Below are positions 38,588-47,180 of a stretch of 64,000 nt of DNA, piece after piece (the first letter of the stretch is position 1; each line of letters opens with the position of its first letter). The translations under genes and the position numbers were made by a program. A model generated the notes under the pieces. The model did not search any database. It had not been told where the DNA came from and saw only the letters and a list, made by a program, of their open reading frames with translations. The DNA comes from Burkholderia sp. OK233 (lineage in GTDB: Bacteria; Pseudomonadota; Gammaproteobacteria; Burkholderiales; Burkholderiaceae). The DNA is taken from assembly GCF_900230185.1 (NCBI RefSeq), contig NZ_OCSR01000001.1:496001-560000 (forward strand), written 5' to 3'.

Positions 38588-38601
38588 TTGACGATGATCA
38601 A
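38588..38601. promoter_or_regulatory. FNR-type box between the Usp gene and the sensor-kinase gene
   Basis: TTGAC-GATG-ATCAA, one mismatch, in the 322-base divergent gap 38496-38817, where it is the only element I recognise. It is 93 bases from the Usp start and 217 from the kinase start. No -10 hexamer sits cleanly at the class II distance in either direction. Confidence 0.55.
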
Positions 38602-38817
38602 GCGCCGAGGGCTTGCTGTCTGCCCGCCTTCATGTACGGCGCGGCTTCCATGGCGAATTCGCGGCATGCTGGCACGATCCGTGCAAACCGCGCACAATAG
38701 GCAGCGCACGCGTTATACCGGCTGGTCGCAATTAAAGAAAATCATAGTGACGTTCCCCGATTCGCGCCTGCGCCGTCAGCTCGCGTTGCGGATTGCCCAC
38801 CATCCAATGAGGCGCCT

Positions 38818-40962
38818 ATGCCCCTTCGCAGTAAGAGGCCCTTCGCCCAAAGCTCGCTTTCGCTCACGTGGGTTGTCCCGCCTGAGCGGCTCCCCGTGCT
38901 TGTCGCGGTGATCACATTTGCTATCGTTCTTGTGGCTGCGCTTGGTGCGTGGCGCTGGGTCGGCGAGCAGTCGTTACGCGCCGCCAACAGTCGCTTTGAT
39001 CAGAATACTGTCCATATCACCGCTGATCTGCAGCGCGAGTTCGCCACCGGCGAATCGTTGCTGCGCGGCGCACGCGGCGTGCTCTCCGTCGCGCCAGCGG
39101 CCGACGCCGACGCCTGGCGCCGATATGTTGCGCAACTCGGTCTGGACGAAACGTCGGCTGTTGTGCGCGCGCTTGGCTATGCCGATGTCGATGCCGCCAG
39201 TGTCGCCCGCCTGACTGGCGGCACCGGAAACGTGGCCGGACAAGCCGCCGCACGGCAACCGGTCGCGCCGGTGACCCAGATGGCGCCGGCCACCGCCGAC
39301 GCGATGCCTATCGGTTACGACCTGGCTAGCGCTCCCGCGAGCCGTACAGCGCTGCTGCACGCAATCGATACAGGGGCAAGCGCGCTCGACGCGGACGCCA
39401 CGCCGTTTGGCGATACCGGCTCGAACGCCCACCCTCGTCTTTACCTCTATTTTCCGGTCTATTCGAATGGCGAATTGCCGTCGACGCCACAAGCGCGCCG
39501 CGCGGGCACCAAGCGTCTGCTGGTGGCGGCGCTGGACACCGGCCGTCTGTTCGATAACGCGCTCGCCCGGCAACGGCGCATTGATCTGCAGGTATTGAGC
39601 GGAACCCCCGCCACGCTGCTCTATTCGACCGCCGCGGGAGACGACTACCTGGCAGAGACGGCGCCTGTCATCCGTAAAACCGATACCTTGCGCGTCGGCG
39701 GAGTACCTATCACGCTGATCTACACGGCGAGCGGCCGGTATCAGCGAGCCGAGGACGAATTTGCAGAAACCACGGTACTGATCGCCGGCGTCGCGGCAGC
39801 GTGCCTGTTCAGCGCCATGGCCTTCCTGATAGCCCGCGGACGCGGTGCCGGATCGGCCGCGACGAGCGAGGCGCGCAGCCAGTCGAGCCTGAACGAAGCA
39901 CGCATGATGGGCATCATCCGGTCATCAATGGAAGCGATCATCACGGTCGACGAACGACAGAACATCGTCATCTTCAATCCAATGGCAGAACGGGTTTTTG
40001 GATGCTCCGCGATGGAAGCGGTCGGCGCTTCGCTTTCGCGCTTCATTCCCGAACGCTTTCGCGCGGGACACGAGCGGCATGTCGAGCAGTTCGGCGTGAC
40101 CGGCGTTTCCGACCGGCAGATGGGCAGGCAGCGTGTGCTGTTCGGCTTACGGAGCGACGGCGAAGAGTTTCCTATCGAAGCGTCGATCTCGCAGATCCGG
40201 GACGACGATGCCAAGCTGTACACGGTCATGCTGCGCGACATCACTGAACGGGTAAAAGCGGAAAATGCGCAGCGGCAATCGCGCGAGGAGCTGCGCGAAC
40301 TCTCTGCGAATCTGCAAAACGTTCGCGAAGAAGAAAAAACCCGCATCGCACGTGAGCTGCACGACGACCTTGGACAACAATTGACCGCGCTCAAGATGGA
40401 CCTTTCGTCGGTCGAACAGGAGCTCGAAACCACCGTCGAACCCCGCCTGCTACAGCAACTGCGTGGGATGCGCCGGCTGATCGATGCAACAGTCGCGTCG
40501 GTGCGCCGGATCGCTGCCGATCTGCGGCCGGTCATGCTCGACGATCTCGGCCTGATTCCGGCGATCGAATGGCTCGCCAATGACTTTACAAATCGCTACG
40601 GCATCGATGTGGAGCGCCGCATCGAAGTTGGCGACACCAGCTTTACGCCGACCGGCGCGACCACGCTATTTCGTATCGTGCAGGAAGCGCTAACCAATGT
40701 CGCGCGGCATGCGGAAGCGACGCTCGTCACGCTGTCGGTACGCGTCGAAGGGGGTGCCTGCGTGTTACAAATCGCGGACAACGGACATGGCGCGAACCGC
40801 CCATCTGCCGCCGCCGAGAAATCGTTTGGCCTGCTCGGTATCCGCGAGCGTGCACACATGCTGGGCGGCACGGTCGACATCCACACGTCGAATGGCAAGG
40901 GCTTTGCGCTGACCGTGACTTTTCCGGTACAGGCGGTGCAACAGCGGGAGATGCAAACATGA
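38818..40962 (+). CDS. Membrane sensor histidine kinase, CHASE-like sensor + PAS + HisKA_3
   Basis: A 714-residue hybrid of a periplasmic and a cytoplasmic sensor. TM1 (about residues 25-47) and TM2 (about 318-342) bracket a ~270-residue periplasmic domain with CHASE-like features (RFDQNTVHITADLQREF...LLRGARGVL...YFPVYSNG). A PAS domain follows (about 360-475, MEAIITVDERQNIVIFNPMAERVFG). Next come the NarX-type segment RIARELHDDLGQQLTALKMD with phosphoacceptor H515 and a HATPase domain (FRIVQEALTNVARHA, FGLLGIRERAHMLGG). It overlaps the next gene, a NarL-type regulator, by 4 bases, so the two form a two-component system. The signal is unknown. Confidence 0.92.
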   Translation: MPLRSKRPFAQSSLSLTWVVPPERLPVLVAVITFAIVLVAALGAWRWVGEQSLRAANSRFDQNTVHITADLQREFATGESLLRGARGVLSVAPAADADAWRRYVAQLGLDETSAVVRALGYADVDAASVARLTGGTGNVAGQAAARQPVAPVTQMAPATADAMPIGYDLASAPASRTALLHAIDTGASALDADATPFGDTGSNAHPRLYLYFPVYSNGELPSTPQARRAGTKRLLVAALDTGRLFDNALARQRRIDLQVLSGTPATLLYSTAAGDDYLAETAPVIRKTDTLRVGGVPITLIYTASGRYQRAEDEFAETTVLIAGVAAACLFSAMAFLIARGRGAGSAATSEARSQSSLNEARMMGIIRSSMEAIITVDERQNIVIFNPMAERVFGCSAMEAVGASLSRFIPERFRAGHERHVEQFGVTGVSDRQMGRQRVLFGLRSDGEEFPIEASISQIRDDDAKLYTVMLRDITERVKAENAQRQSREELRELSANLQNVREEEKTRIARELHDDLGQQLTALKMDLSSVEQELETTVEPRLLQQLRGMRRLIDATVASVRRIAADLRPVMLDDLGLIPAIEWLANDFTNRYGIDVERRIEVGDTSFTPTGATTLFRIVQEALTNVARHAEATLVTLSVRVEGGACVLQIADNGHGANRPSAAAEKSFGLLGIRERAHMLGGTVDIHTSNGKGFALTVTFPVQAVQQREMQT

Positions 40963-41606
40963 TTCGCGTGCTGATAGCCGACGACCATGCCCTGGTACGC
41001 GATGGACTGCGGCATATCCTGCAAAACGCAAGCGGCTTCGAGGTGGTCGGCGAGGCCAATGACGGCGTCAGCACGATTGCGCTGGCCCGCTCGAACGCCG
41101 CCGACGTGCTCGTGCTGGATCTGTCGATGCCGGGACGAAACGGCGTCGAGCTGATCAAACAGATCAAGGAAGAAAAGCCGGCGCTGCGGGTCCTCGTGCT
41201 CACCATGCATGCGGAGCAGCAGTATGCGGTACGCGCTTTCAAAGCGGGGGCATCGGGGTATTTAACCAAGGAAAGCGCCAGTGCCGAACTGGTCACCGCG
41301 GTCAGCAAAGTCGCATCCGGGGGCGTCTACGTGAGTCTAGCGATGGCCGAACGTTTTGCACAGAGCCTGAACGAGCCCGCCGATACGTTGCCCCATCAGC
41401 GCCTGTCCGACCGTGAGTTCGATGTGTTCCGCCGCATCGCCGCGGGCCAGACCCTCACCGAAATCGCCGCAGAGTTGTGTGTCAGCAGTAAGACGGTGAG
41501 CACCTATAAAACGCGCATCCTCGAAAAAATGCAGATGCCGCACGAAGCCGCGCTGGTGCGTTACGCGCTGCGCCATAAGCTGCTCGGAGAAGACGACGAA
41601 ATCTAG
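40959..41606 (+). CDS. NarL/FixJ-family response regulator
   Basis: A 215-residue transcription factor. The receiver domain (1-120) has the acidic pocket ADDH, phosphoacceptor D54 (VLVLDLSMPG), conserved Thr in VLTMHAE and Lys in YLTKES. The C-terminal LuxR-type helix-turn-helix (about 148-205) reads LSDREFDVFRRIAAGQTLTEIAAEL...SSKTVSTYKTRIL. It is partnered with the kinase whose stop it overlaps, and may also receive phosphate from the orphan kinase at 10307. It precedes a single-domain receiver and an FNR-type gene on the same strand, forming a regulatory cluster. Confidence 0.93.
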   Translation: MIRVLIADDHALVRDGLRHILQNASGFEVVGEANDGVSTIALARSNAADVLVLDLSMPGRNGVELIKQIKEEKPALRVLVLTMHAEQQYAVRAFKAGASGYLTKESASAELVTAVSKVASGGVYVSLAMAERFAQSLNEPADTLPHQRLSDREFDVFRRIAAGQTLTEIAAELCVSSKTVSTYKTRILEKMQMPHEAALVRYALRHKLLGEDDEI

Positions 41607-41797
41607 ATCTGGACCCGGGGCGGAACACAGACCGCCGGGTTAGATCAAATCATCACATCAATTCGCCGGTTGCGTGGCTCAATCCACCCTCACATTCGCC
41701 GTGTGTAGGAAATCGCCTACACGCCTTCGCGCCCGCCTACCCGAAGTTCGTTCGCCGCCGATTTTATTTTGAGACAGCGCGGCCGATACTTCGAGCC

Positions 41798-42229
41798 ATG
41801 AACTCAAGCCCGTCCCAGCAACCACTGCGCGTTTTCCTCGTTGACGACGCGATCCCGATCAGACAACGGATGGCGGCGCGCTTTGGCGCGATCGACGGTG
41901 TCGAGATTGTCGGCGAAGCGGAGGAATCAGGCGCCGCGATCACCGGTATCGACACCACCAGAGCCGACGTCGTGGTCCTGGATTTGCGCCTGACCGTCGG
42001 CACCGGTATCGAACTGCTGGCTAGTCTCGCGAAAAGCATGTCGCCGGTGATCACAATCGTGCTGACGAACCATTCAAATGCAGAGTTCAGGCGGGCGTGC
42101 CTCGCGTCCGGCGCGCAGTACTTCTTCGACAAGACAAGCGAATTCGATCTTGCATGCAACACGATCAAGCGGATTGCCCACGAGCGTTACGCACGTGGCC
42201 TCAATTACACAGGAGCACACCATGTCTGA
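41798..42229 (+). CDS. Single-domain response regulator (receiver only)
   Basis: A 143-residue stand-alone receiver domain without an output domain. D16/D17, the phosphoacceptor D62 (VVLDLRLTVGTG), the Thr of IVLTNHSN and the Lys of YFFDKTSEF are all in place, so it should be phosphorylatable. Its end overlaps the start of the FNR-type gene by 8 bases, so the two are translationally coupled and may act together, for example through direct contact or as a phosphate sink for the kinases. The 191-base gap upstream shows no FNR-type box. Confidence 0.88.
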   Translation: MNSSPSQQPLRVFLVDDAIPIRQRMAARFGAIDGVEIVGEAEESGAAITGIDTTRADVVVLDLRLTVGTGIELLASLAKSMSPVITIVLTNHSNAEFRRACLASGAQYFFDKTSEFDLACNTIKRIAHERYARGLNYTGAHHV

Positions 42230-43004
42230 CGTCGCCGAATATCCCGAAATCATGCCGCTCAAGCGTATCCCGCTACCGGCGTCAGGCAATTCCGCGCTCG
42301 CATCGTCAGTCCAGGGCCGCGCCGCCGCGCGCTGCTCGAACTGCTCGCTGCGCCCGATCTGCATGCCACAAGGCTTGACCGCGGCCGAACTGGAGCGCAT
42401 GGAGTCGCTGATGTGCGTTTCGCGCACGATCAAACAGGGTGAATCGCTCTACCGCTCCAACGATTCGTTCCAGAGTGTCTATGCAGTCCGCGTCGGTTCG
42501 TTCAAGACCGTCGTCATGCATCGCGACGGTCGTGAACAGGTCACCGGTTTTCAACTGGCCGGCGATTCGCTCGGTCTCGATGGCGTATTCTCAGGCAAGC
42601 ACAACTGCGACGCGATCGCCATCGAAGACAGCAACGTCTGCATCATCCCGTTTCACCTGCTCGAAGTCATGTGCCGCGAGGTGAAGGTGGTGCAGCAGCA
42701 TGTCCATCGTCTGATGGGTGGCGAGATCGTTCGCGAGGCAACCCTCATGATGCTTCTCGGCACGATGTCCGCCGAACAGCGGGTCGCCGCATTCCTGCTG
42801 AACCTGTCAGGAAGGCTCAAGACACGCGGTTACTCGTCGGCGGAATTCAATTTACGCATGACGCGCGAAGAGATCGGCAGCTACCTTGGAATGAAACTCG
42901 AAACCGTCAGCCGGATGTTTTCGAAATTCCAGAAAGACGGCCTTGTCGATACGCACGGCAAGCAGATCAGAATTCTCGACCTCGAAGGCCTCGCACGCGT
43001 CTAG
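42222..43004 (+). CDS. FNR/ANR-type oxygen-sensing transcriptional regulator
   Basis: A 260-residue CRP/FNR-superfamily activator. An N-terminal C-x2-C-x5-C (C38, C41, C47 in RCSNCSLRPICMP) plus C140 (SNVCIIPFHLLE, equivalent to E. coli FNR C122) form the expected [4Fe-4S] ligand set, which oxygen destroys. The cyclic-nucleotide-like beta roll covers about 55-150 and the dimer helix about 150-175. The recognition helix in MTREEIGSYLGMKLETVSRMFSKFQKDGL has the E-TVSR residues that in FNR read TTGAT. That matches the boxes found throughout this window. AGGAG precedes ATG 42222. A clear terminator follows the gene. Confidence 0.93.
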   Translation: MSDVAEYPEIMPLKRIPLPASGNSALASSVQGRAAARCSNCSLRPICMPQGLTAAELERMESLMCVSRTIKQGESLYRSNDSFQSVYAVRVGSFKTVVMHRDGREQVTGFQLAGDSLGLDGVFSGKHNCDAIAIEDSNVCIIPFHLLEVMCREVKVVQQHVHRLMGGEIVREATLMMLLGTMSAEQRVAAFLLNLSGRLKTRGYSSAEFNLRMTREEIGSYLGMKLETVSRMFSKFQKDGLVDTHGKQIRILDLEGLARV

Positions 43005-43093
43005 TCCCCGAGATGAGATGGATGGTGTGCTGCGCGGCAGTTTCGGTCAGCACGGAGTTTTACCGGCGATCCCTCGAAAGAGGAGGCGTGTTC

Positions 43094-43120
43094 AGGCGGC
43101 GCCGTTTGCCGCCTCTTTTT
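43094..43120 (+). terminator. Intrinsic terminator after the FNR-type gene
   Basis: Stem AGGCGGC / GCCGCCT (7 bp) with loop GCCGTTT is followed by CTTTTT. It lies about 90 bases downstream of the FNR-type stop and just before the convergent alcohol dehydrogenase gene. Confidence 0.8.
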
Positions 43121-43141
43121 CATACCCGCGGATCCGGCGTT

Positions 43142-44128
43142 TCAGCGGATCGACAGCACCGCCGCACCCGTCAGCTTCCCCTCGCGCAGATCGCTGAGCG
43201 CCTGATTGGCATCGCCCAGTGCATAGGTCGTTGTTTCGATTTCGAGCCGCGTTTGTCCGGCTACCCGCATGAAGGCGGTGCCGTCCTCGCGCGTGAGATT
43301 CGCTACAGATACTACGCGCCGCTCACCCCACAGAAACGCATAAGGGAATGACGGGATGTCGCTCATGTGAATGCCGCCGCACACGACCACCCCGCCCTTC
43401 GCAACTGCCTTCAGCGCGACCGGCACCAGTGCGCCTACTGGCGCGAACAGCAAGGCAGCATCCAGTTCGTCCGGCGGCGCTTCATCGCTGCCGCCGGCCC
43501 ATGAGGCGCCGAGACGCAGCGCCAACTGCTGTGCGGCCGCATCGCCAGGACGCGTGAACGCATATACCGACCTTCCCTGATGACGTGCAATCTGCGCGAC
43601 GATATGCGCGGCCGCGCCGAACCCGTAAATCCCGACGCGCTGGGCGTCGCCCGCCATGCTGAGCGTGCGATAGCCGATCAGCCCCGCGCACAGGAGCGGA
43701 GCCGCTTCGATGTCGGAATATTGCGCCGGCAGATGAAAACAATACCGGCTATCGGCGATAGTCCGTTCCGCATAGCCGCCGTCGAGCGTATAGCCGGTGA
43801 AGCCCGGGGCGTCGCACAGGTTCTCGCGCGCGCTCAAACAATAGCGGCAGTGCCCGCACGTGTGTCCGACCCACGGCACGCCGACGCGATCGCCGATCGC
43901 GAAGCCCGTGACCTCCGCGCCGAGCGCCGCGACCGTACCGACGATTTCATGCCCTGGAATCACCGGGTGTTTCGGATGCGGCAGTTCGTGATCGATCAGA
44001 TGCAGATCGGTCCGGCAGACACCGCACGCGTGAATGTCGATCAATAATTCTCCGCGGGCGGGAATCGGTTCCGGAACCTGCATATCGTTCAGCCGCGATT
44101 CGCTACCGTCGAACACCATTGCGCGCAT
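43142..44128 (-). CDS. Zinc-dependent alcohol dehydrogenase family protein
   Basis: A 328-residue medium-chain dehydrogenase, slightly shorter than AdhP. Catalytic zinc ligands C38 and H60 (PGHEIVG) and structural cysteines C91, C94, C97 and C105 are present; the cofactor motif is GIYGFGAAAHIVAQIA. This belongs to the cinnamyl-alcohol-dehydrogenase-like AdhA subgroup; the real substrate is unknown. GAGGAGAA lies just before ATG 44128. An FNR-type box is located 99 bases upstream, in the gap shared with the divergent nitroreductase. It is the third zinc alcohol dehydrogenase of the island. Confidence 0.88.
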   Translation of the reverse strand: MRAMVFDGSESRLNDMQVPEPIPARGELLIDIHACGVCRTDLHLIDHELPHPKHPVIPGHEIVGTVAALGAEVTGFAIGDRVGVPWVGHTCGHCRYCLSARENLCDAPGFTGYTLDGGYAERTIADSRYCFHLPAQYSDIEAAPLLCAGLIGYRTLSMAGDAQRVGIYGFGAAAHIVAQIARHQGRSVYAFTRPGDAAAQQLALRLGASWAGGSDEAPPDELDAALLFAPVGALVPVALKAVAKGGVVVCGGIHMSDIPSFPYAFLWGERRVVSVANLTREDGTAFMRVAGQTRLEIETTTYALGDANQALSDLREGKLTGAAVLSIR

Positions 44129-44226
44129 TGCGTTCTCCTCGATCGCACCGCGGAACCGCGGCGGCGGCCCGGACAGGCGCCGCCCAAGCTCCATGATTCA
44201 TTTCACCGCAATTCGACCACTTGCGT

Positions 44227-44240
44227 TTGACGTGAGTCAA
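44227..44240. promoter_or_regulatory. FNR-type box between the divergent dehydrogenase and Acg-like nitroreductase
   Basis: TTGAC-GTGA-GTCAA, symmetrical, with one change in each half. It lies 99 bases from the dehydrogenase start, with TGAAAT at the -10 distance on the minus strand, and 107 bases from the nitroreductase start. It could serve either or both genes. Confidence 0.6.
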
Positions 44241-44346
44241 GTCGCACATGGTGGCATCTGACACGATGGCTTCACGACATGATCCGACAGCCGAGTAGCG
44301 CACGCACGGCTCGTCATCGATCCGGACAACTCGCAGGAGGCCCTGA

Positions 44347-45378
44347 ATGGACGCACGTCCCCAGAACACGGCTTGGTCAGTCGACGAGCATCAACTCGCC
44401 CCGAATGCCGGCATCGAAGAAAAACTGCGGTTTGCACTGCGATACGCGGTGCTGGCGCCAGCCAACCATAATACCCAGCCGTGGCACTTCATCCTCGACG
44501 GTGACTGCGTCACGCTGTGCGCGGACCGTTTGAGGGCGCTCCCGGTGGTCGATCCCTTTGACCGTGAGCTGATCATCAGCTGTGGCGCGGCGCTTTTCAA
44601 TCTCCGCGTTGCGCTGAGCCGCTTCGGTCTTGCTTACGCGATTACGCTGTTCCCCTCGCCTGCCGACGTGGACGTGCTGGCGCATCTGCGGATCTTGCGC
44701 GACGGTCGTTGCGACGCCAGCCTTGCACCGCTATTCGACGCGATGCCGCGGCGCGTCACGACCCGTGAAACCTTCGCTGACGAGCCCATCCCAGTCAATC
44801 TCCAGTTGCGGCTCGAGGAAGCGGGCGCCGCCGAGGGCGCCGATATCGTCTGCGCCGGGAGCACGGCCATCCGCGAGCGCCTGGCCACGCTGATCGCTGA
44901 GGCCGATCAGATGCAATTCAAGGATCCGCGCTTCCGGCGCGAACTCGCGAGCTGGATCCATCCCAAGCGCAGTCAGGATGGCATGCCCGCGTTGTCGCCG
45001 GGCATGCGCGTCATGCTCGATCTCGCGGTGCCTCTGATAGGGTCAGTGATTCGCACGTTCGACCTGGGTGGCGGCATGGCGGCCGCCCATCACACGCTGG
45101 TCACCGGCTCGCCATTACTGTTGTGCATCGCCACCGGAGCGGACGATGCCGCAGCGTGGCTGGCGGCAGGTCAAGCGCTTGAACGGGTGCTGCTTACTGC
45201 CGCGGACGAGGGCATCACGGCGTCCTATCTCAATCAGCCGATCGAAGTGGCTTCACTGCGCAACACGTTGCGTGCCGCCCTGAACCTGGACAGCGTGCCG
45301 CAATTGCTGCTGCGTATCGGCCGCGGTCGGCAGGCTCCTCATTCGCCGCGGCGTCCGCTTCCCGAAGTCGTGTCATAG
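44347..45378 (+). CDS. Acg-like nitroreductase-family protein
   Basis: A 343-residue protein with the duplicated nitroreductase fold seen in Mycobacterium tuberculosis Acg (Rv2032) and relatives. The FMN-binding NHNTQPWHF near residue 40, CGAALFNLRVALSRFGL, RRVTTRETFADEPIP and the C-terminal GITASYLNQPIEV fit the group. Acg proteins may sequester FMN and lack proven nitroreductase activity; mycobacterial acg is a hypoxia gene. AGGAGG lies 6 bases before ATG 44347. Expression under low oxygen is inferred from the adjacent FNR-type box. Confidence 0.8.
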   Translation: MDARPQNTAWSVDEHQLAPNAGIEEKLRFALRYAVLAPANHNTQPWHFILDGDCVTLCADRLRALPVVDPFDRELIISCGAALFNLRVALSRFGLAYAITLFPSPADVDVLAHLRILRDGRCDASLAPLFDAMPRRVTTRETFADEPIPVNLQLRLEEAGAAEGADIVCAGSTAIRERLATLIAEADQMQFKDPRFRRELASWIHPKRSQDGMPALSPGMRVMLDLAVPLIGSVIRTFDLGGGMAAAHHTLVTGSPLLLCIATGADDAAAWLAAGQALERVLLTAADEGITASYLNQPIEVASLRNTLRAALNLDSVPQLLLRIGRGRQAPHSPRRPLPEVVS

Positions 45379-45405
45379 GAACGAAGCGGCGCACCGACGG
45401 CCACT

Positions 45406-45681
45406 TCAGTCGCAAAAGCGGAAGTAGCCGCTGTGCAGCATGACCGGCCTTGCGCCCACTTCGTCCAGTAAACGCCGCGCTGCCTGTTCGATCGGATAAC
45501 GGTGAGTGTCGAACGCGGCGAACAGATCGTCATCGCGTAACGACGCTGCGCCAAAGTGATCTTCGAGCGCCTCTGCGGTAATCGCGCACTGAACCCGCAC
45601 GCCGTCGATCTCTGCCGGAAAGGCGATGACCAGATCGCGAGCGCAATAGTCCGGAGTTTCCTGGGGAAAATGAATATTCAT
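45406..45681 (-). CDS. DUF1488-family small protein
   Basis: A 91-residue soluble protein with the DUF1488 pattern: VIAFPAEIDGVRVQCAITAEALEDHFGA followed by FDTHRYPIEQAARRLLDE. The function of the family is unknown. It faces away from the nitroreductase-like gene at 46016, and two FNR-type boxes lie in the shared upstream gap, the nearer one 161 bases from its start. It ends 28 bases from the convergent Acg-like gene. Confidence 0.75.
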   Translation of the reverse strand: MNIHFPQETPDYCARDLVIAFPAEIDGVRVQCAITAEALEDHFGAASLRDDDLFAAFDTHRYPIEQAARRLLDEVGARPVMLHSGYFRFCD

Positions 45682-45841
45682 GACCGTAGCCTGAAGATGG
45701 GCGTGGCTCTTAAGGCGTCATCATGCGAGCGGCCGCAACGCCCACGCGGCAAAGCGAAGAGAGTACCGCCACGCGTGACACTCGTCTGTGAACAGGATAG
45801 GCGCCATTTGCGCGTCGCCATGTTTTCGCCGGCGATCAGGT

Positions 45842-45855
45842 TTGACTCAGGTCAA
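45842..45855. promoter_or_regulatory. FNR-type box, first of two in the 45682-46015 gap
   Basis: TTGAC-TCAG-GTCAA, symmetrical with one change in each half. It lies between the divergent DUF1488 and nitroreductase-like genes, 70 bases (centre to centre) from the second box, about seven helical turns. The two could be bound cooperatively. Nothing else is recognisable in this 334-base gap. Confidence 0.5.
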
Positions 45856-45911
45856 GTGACCTCGCAGGCTGGGCGCCGGAAAGCGAACGTCTGCGCGCAT
45901 GAGAAAGGCGG

Positions 45912-45925
45912 TTGATCTGAGTCAA
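45912..45925 (+). promoter_or_regulatory. FNR-type box upstream of the SagB-like gene
   Basis: TTGAT-CTGA-GTCAA, one mismatch, 91 bases before the start at 46016. The -10 region around 45947-45954 (GATGATT) is only a fair match. Confidence 0.6.
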
Positions 45926-46015
45926 CCATCGAATATGACAGTAGCGCACGATGATTCTGTGTATTTGCCGTCCTGCTCGAATTACCTGATTTCGCCTGGT
46001 TCGTATGAGGCTGCC

Positions 46016-46684
46016 ATGAAACATCTGTTCAGATTGGGCACCACGCCGCGCGATTCAGCGCGCCCACGCCCGGTAATCGGCGTAGCGTCGCAGCGAATCG
46101 CACTGCCCGCCCCCCAACGCACCGGTGGCATGCCGATCATGGAAGCATTCGCGAGACGCCGAACGACGCGCCGGTTCGCTTCAACTGCGCTTGACGACAC
46201 GACGCTCAGTAATTTGCTGTGGGCAGCGGACGGCAATAATCGCGAGCCGGAAAGCGGACGGACTGCGCCTTCAGCGTTGGGCCTGAATGAAGTCGATATT
46301 TATGCCGCGCTCGCATGCGGGCTCTATCGCTATGATCCGTACCAGCATTGCCTTGATCTGGCCGTTGCCAGCGATCTGCGGGGCGTGACCGGTTACCAGG
46401 ATTTTGTGGGCGATGCGCCGCTCGATCTCGTATACGTTGCCGATCTCGCGCGAATGCACGAAATCGCCGCATCGCAGCGCGAACCGTTTGCGTCCGCCAG
46501 CGCTGGGGCGATCGTGCAGAACGTCTACCTTTTCTGCGCGGGCACCGGGCTGGCGGTCGCGGCCCGCGGCTGGCTGAACCGCAGCACGCTAGCCGTCGCA
46601 ATGCGCTTGCCGCGCAACAGCGTTGCCGTGCTCGCTCAGACAGTAGGTCATTTCGACGTCGCGAACCCCGAGGAAAGCAACTGA
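46016..46684 (+). CDS. SagB/ThcOx-type nitroreductase-family oxidoreductase
   Basis: A 222-residue FMN-dependent nitroreductase-fold protein. Motifs are MEAFARRRTTRRFA (flavin-phosphate arginines), LSNLLWAADGNNR, SALGLNEVDIYAAL and GAIVQNVYLFCAGTGLAVAARGW, the pattern of SagB/ThcOx-type dehydrogenases. No peptide-maturation partners (cyclodehydratase, precursor) are nearby, so a role in RiPP synthesis is unlikely; a general low-potential reductase is more probable. ATG 46016 has GAGG 5 bases upstream. The ~35-residue N-terminal extension has no signal peptide. Confidence 0.78.
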   Translation: MKHLFRLGTTPRDSARPRPVIGVASQRIALPAPQRTGGMPIMEAFARRRTTRRFASTALDDTTLSNLLWAADGNNREPESGRTAPSALGLNEVDIYAALACGLYRYDPYQHCLDLAVASDLRGVTGYQDFVGDAPLDLVYVADLARMHEIAASQREPFASASAGAIVQNVYLFCAGTGLAVAARGWLNRSTLAVAMRLPRNSVAVLAQTVGHFDVANPEESN

Positions 46685-46721
46685 CCGTGGAGGACGGCCG
46701 AACGCAACGCGAGAGATTGGC

Positions 46722-46735
46722 TTGATATGAGTCAA
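46722..46735 (+). promoter_or_regulatory. FNR-type box, promoter of the cytochrome c unit
   Basis: TTGAT-ATGA-GTCAA, one mismatch. TACACT (46757-46762) is exactly at -13 to -8 of a start near 46770. The cytochrome start codon is at 46793. Confidence 0.72.
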
Positions 46736-46792
46736 TCGCGCAGGCGGTACCGACCCTACACTGAACCCAGCACCTGTTCTGGAGTATGTCTC

Positions 46793-47134
46793 GTGAATGA
46801 CCCGCACCTGCACTATCTCACTGCGAGCACACTTGCGCTGTTGCTGACGGCAAGCGGCACAGCGCTTGCCCAGTCCGAACCGACGGCACTCGTCGATCAA
46901 CAGCATTGCATGTTCTGCCATACGCGGGACGCGCCTTTTCTGGCACCGTCGTTTCAGCAGATTGCGGACCGTTACCGCGACGTGCCAAACGCCAGCGCGA
47001 TGCTCGAGCACAAGCTGCGACTCGGCGGCAAGGCCCACTGGGGCGACATGGCAATGCCGCTGCCGGCGGATCGCGGCGGCCCGTTGACCCCCGAAGACGC
47101 TCACACGTTGATCCAGTGGGCTTTGAGTCAATAG
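46793..47134 (+). CDS. Small monohaem cytochrome c (class I)
   Basis: A 113-residue periplasmic cytochrome. The signal peptide (YLTASTLALLLTASGTALA, cut after AQ at about residue 27) is followed by one haem site, CMFCH (C39-H43). MAMPLP, with the probable axial methionine, is about 45 residues later, as in cytochrome c551/c8-type carriers. It would shuttle electrons to a terminal oxidase or reductase. GTG 46793 has GGAG 9 bases upstream. Two small unknown genes follow at 46 and 36 bases, probably in the same transcript. Confidence 0.88.
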   Translation: MNDPHLHYLTASTLALLLTASGTALAQSEPTALVDQQHCMFCHTRDAPFLAPSFQQIADRYRDVPNASAMLEHKLRLGGKAHWGDMAMPLPADRGGPLTPEDAHTLIQWALSQ

Positions 47135-47180
47135 CCACCCAGTTCGTTTGCACATGTTCGCGGAATGTACGGAGAACCTC

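Noticed and set aside
41640..41665. TTAGATCAAATCATCACATCAA as a further FNR-type box before the receiver gene
   Set aside because: Half-site spacing does not fit TTGAT-N4-ATCAA in any register.
46016..46684. SagB-like protein as part of a RiPP (thiazole/oxazole peptide) cluster
   Set aside because: No cyclodehydratase, YcaO protein, precursor peptide or exporter is encoded nearby.
47120..47132. TTTGAGTCAATAG as an FNR-type box
   Set aside because: The spacer between the half-sites is missing; it is the end of the cytochrome c reading frame.
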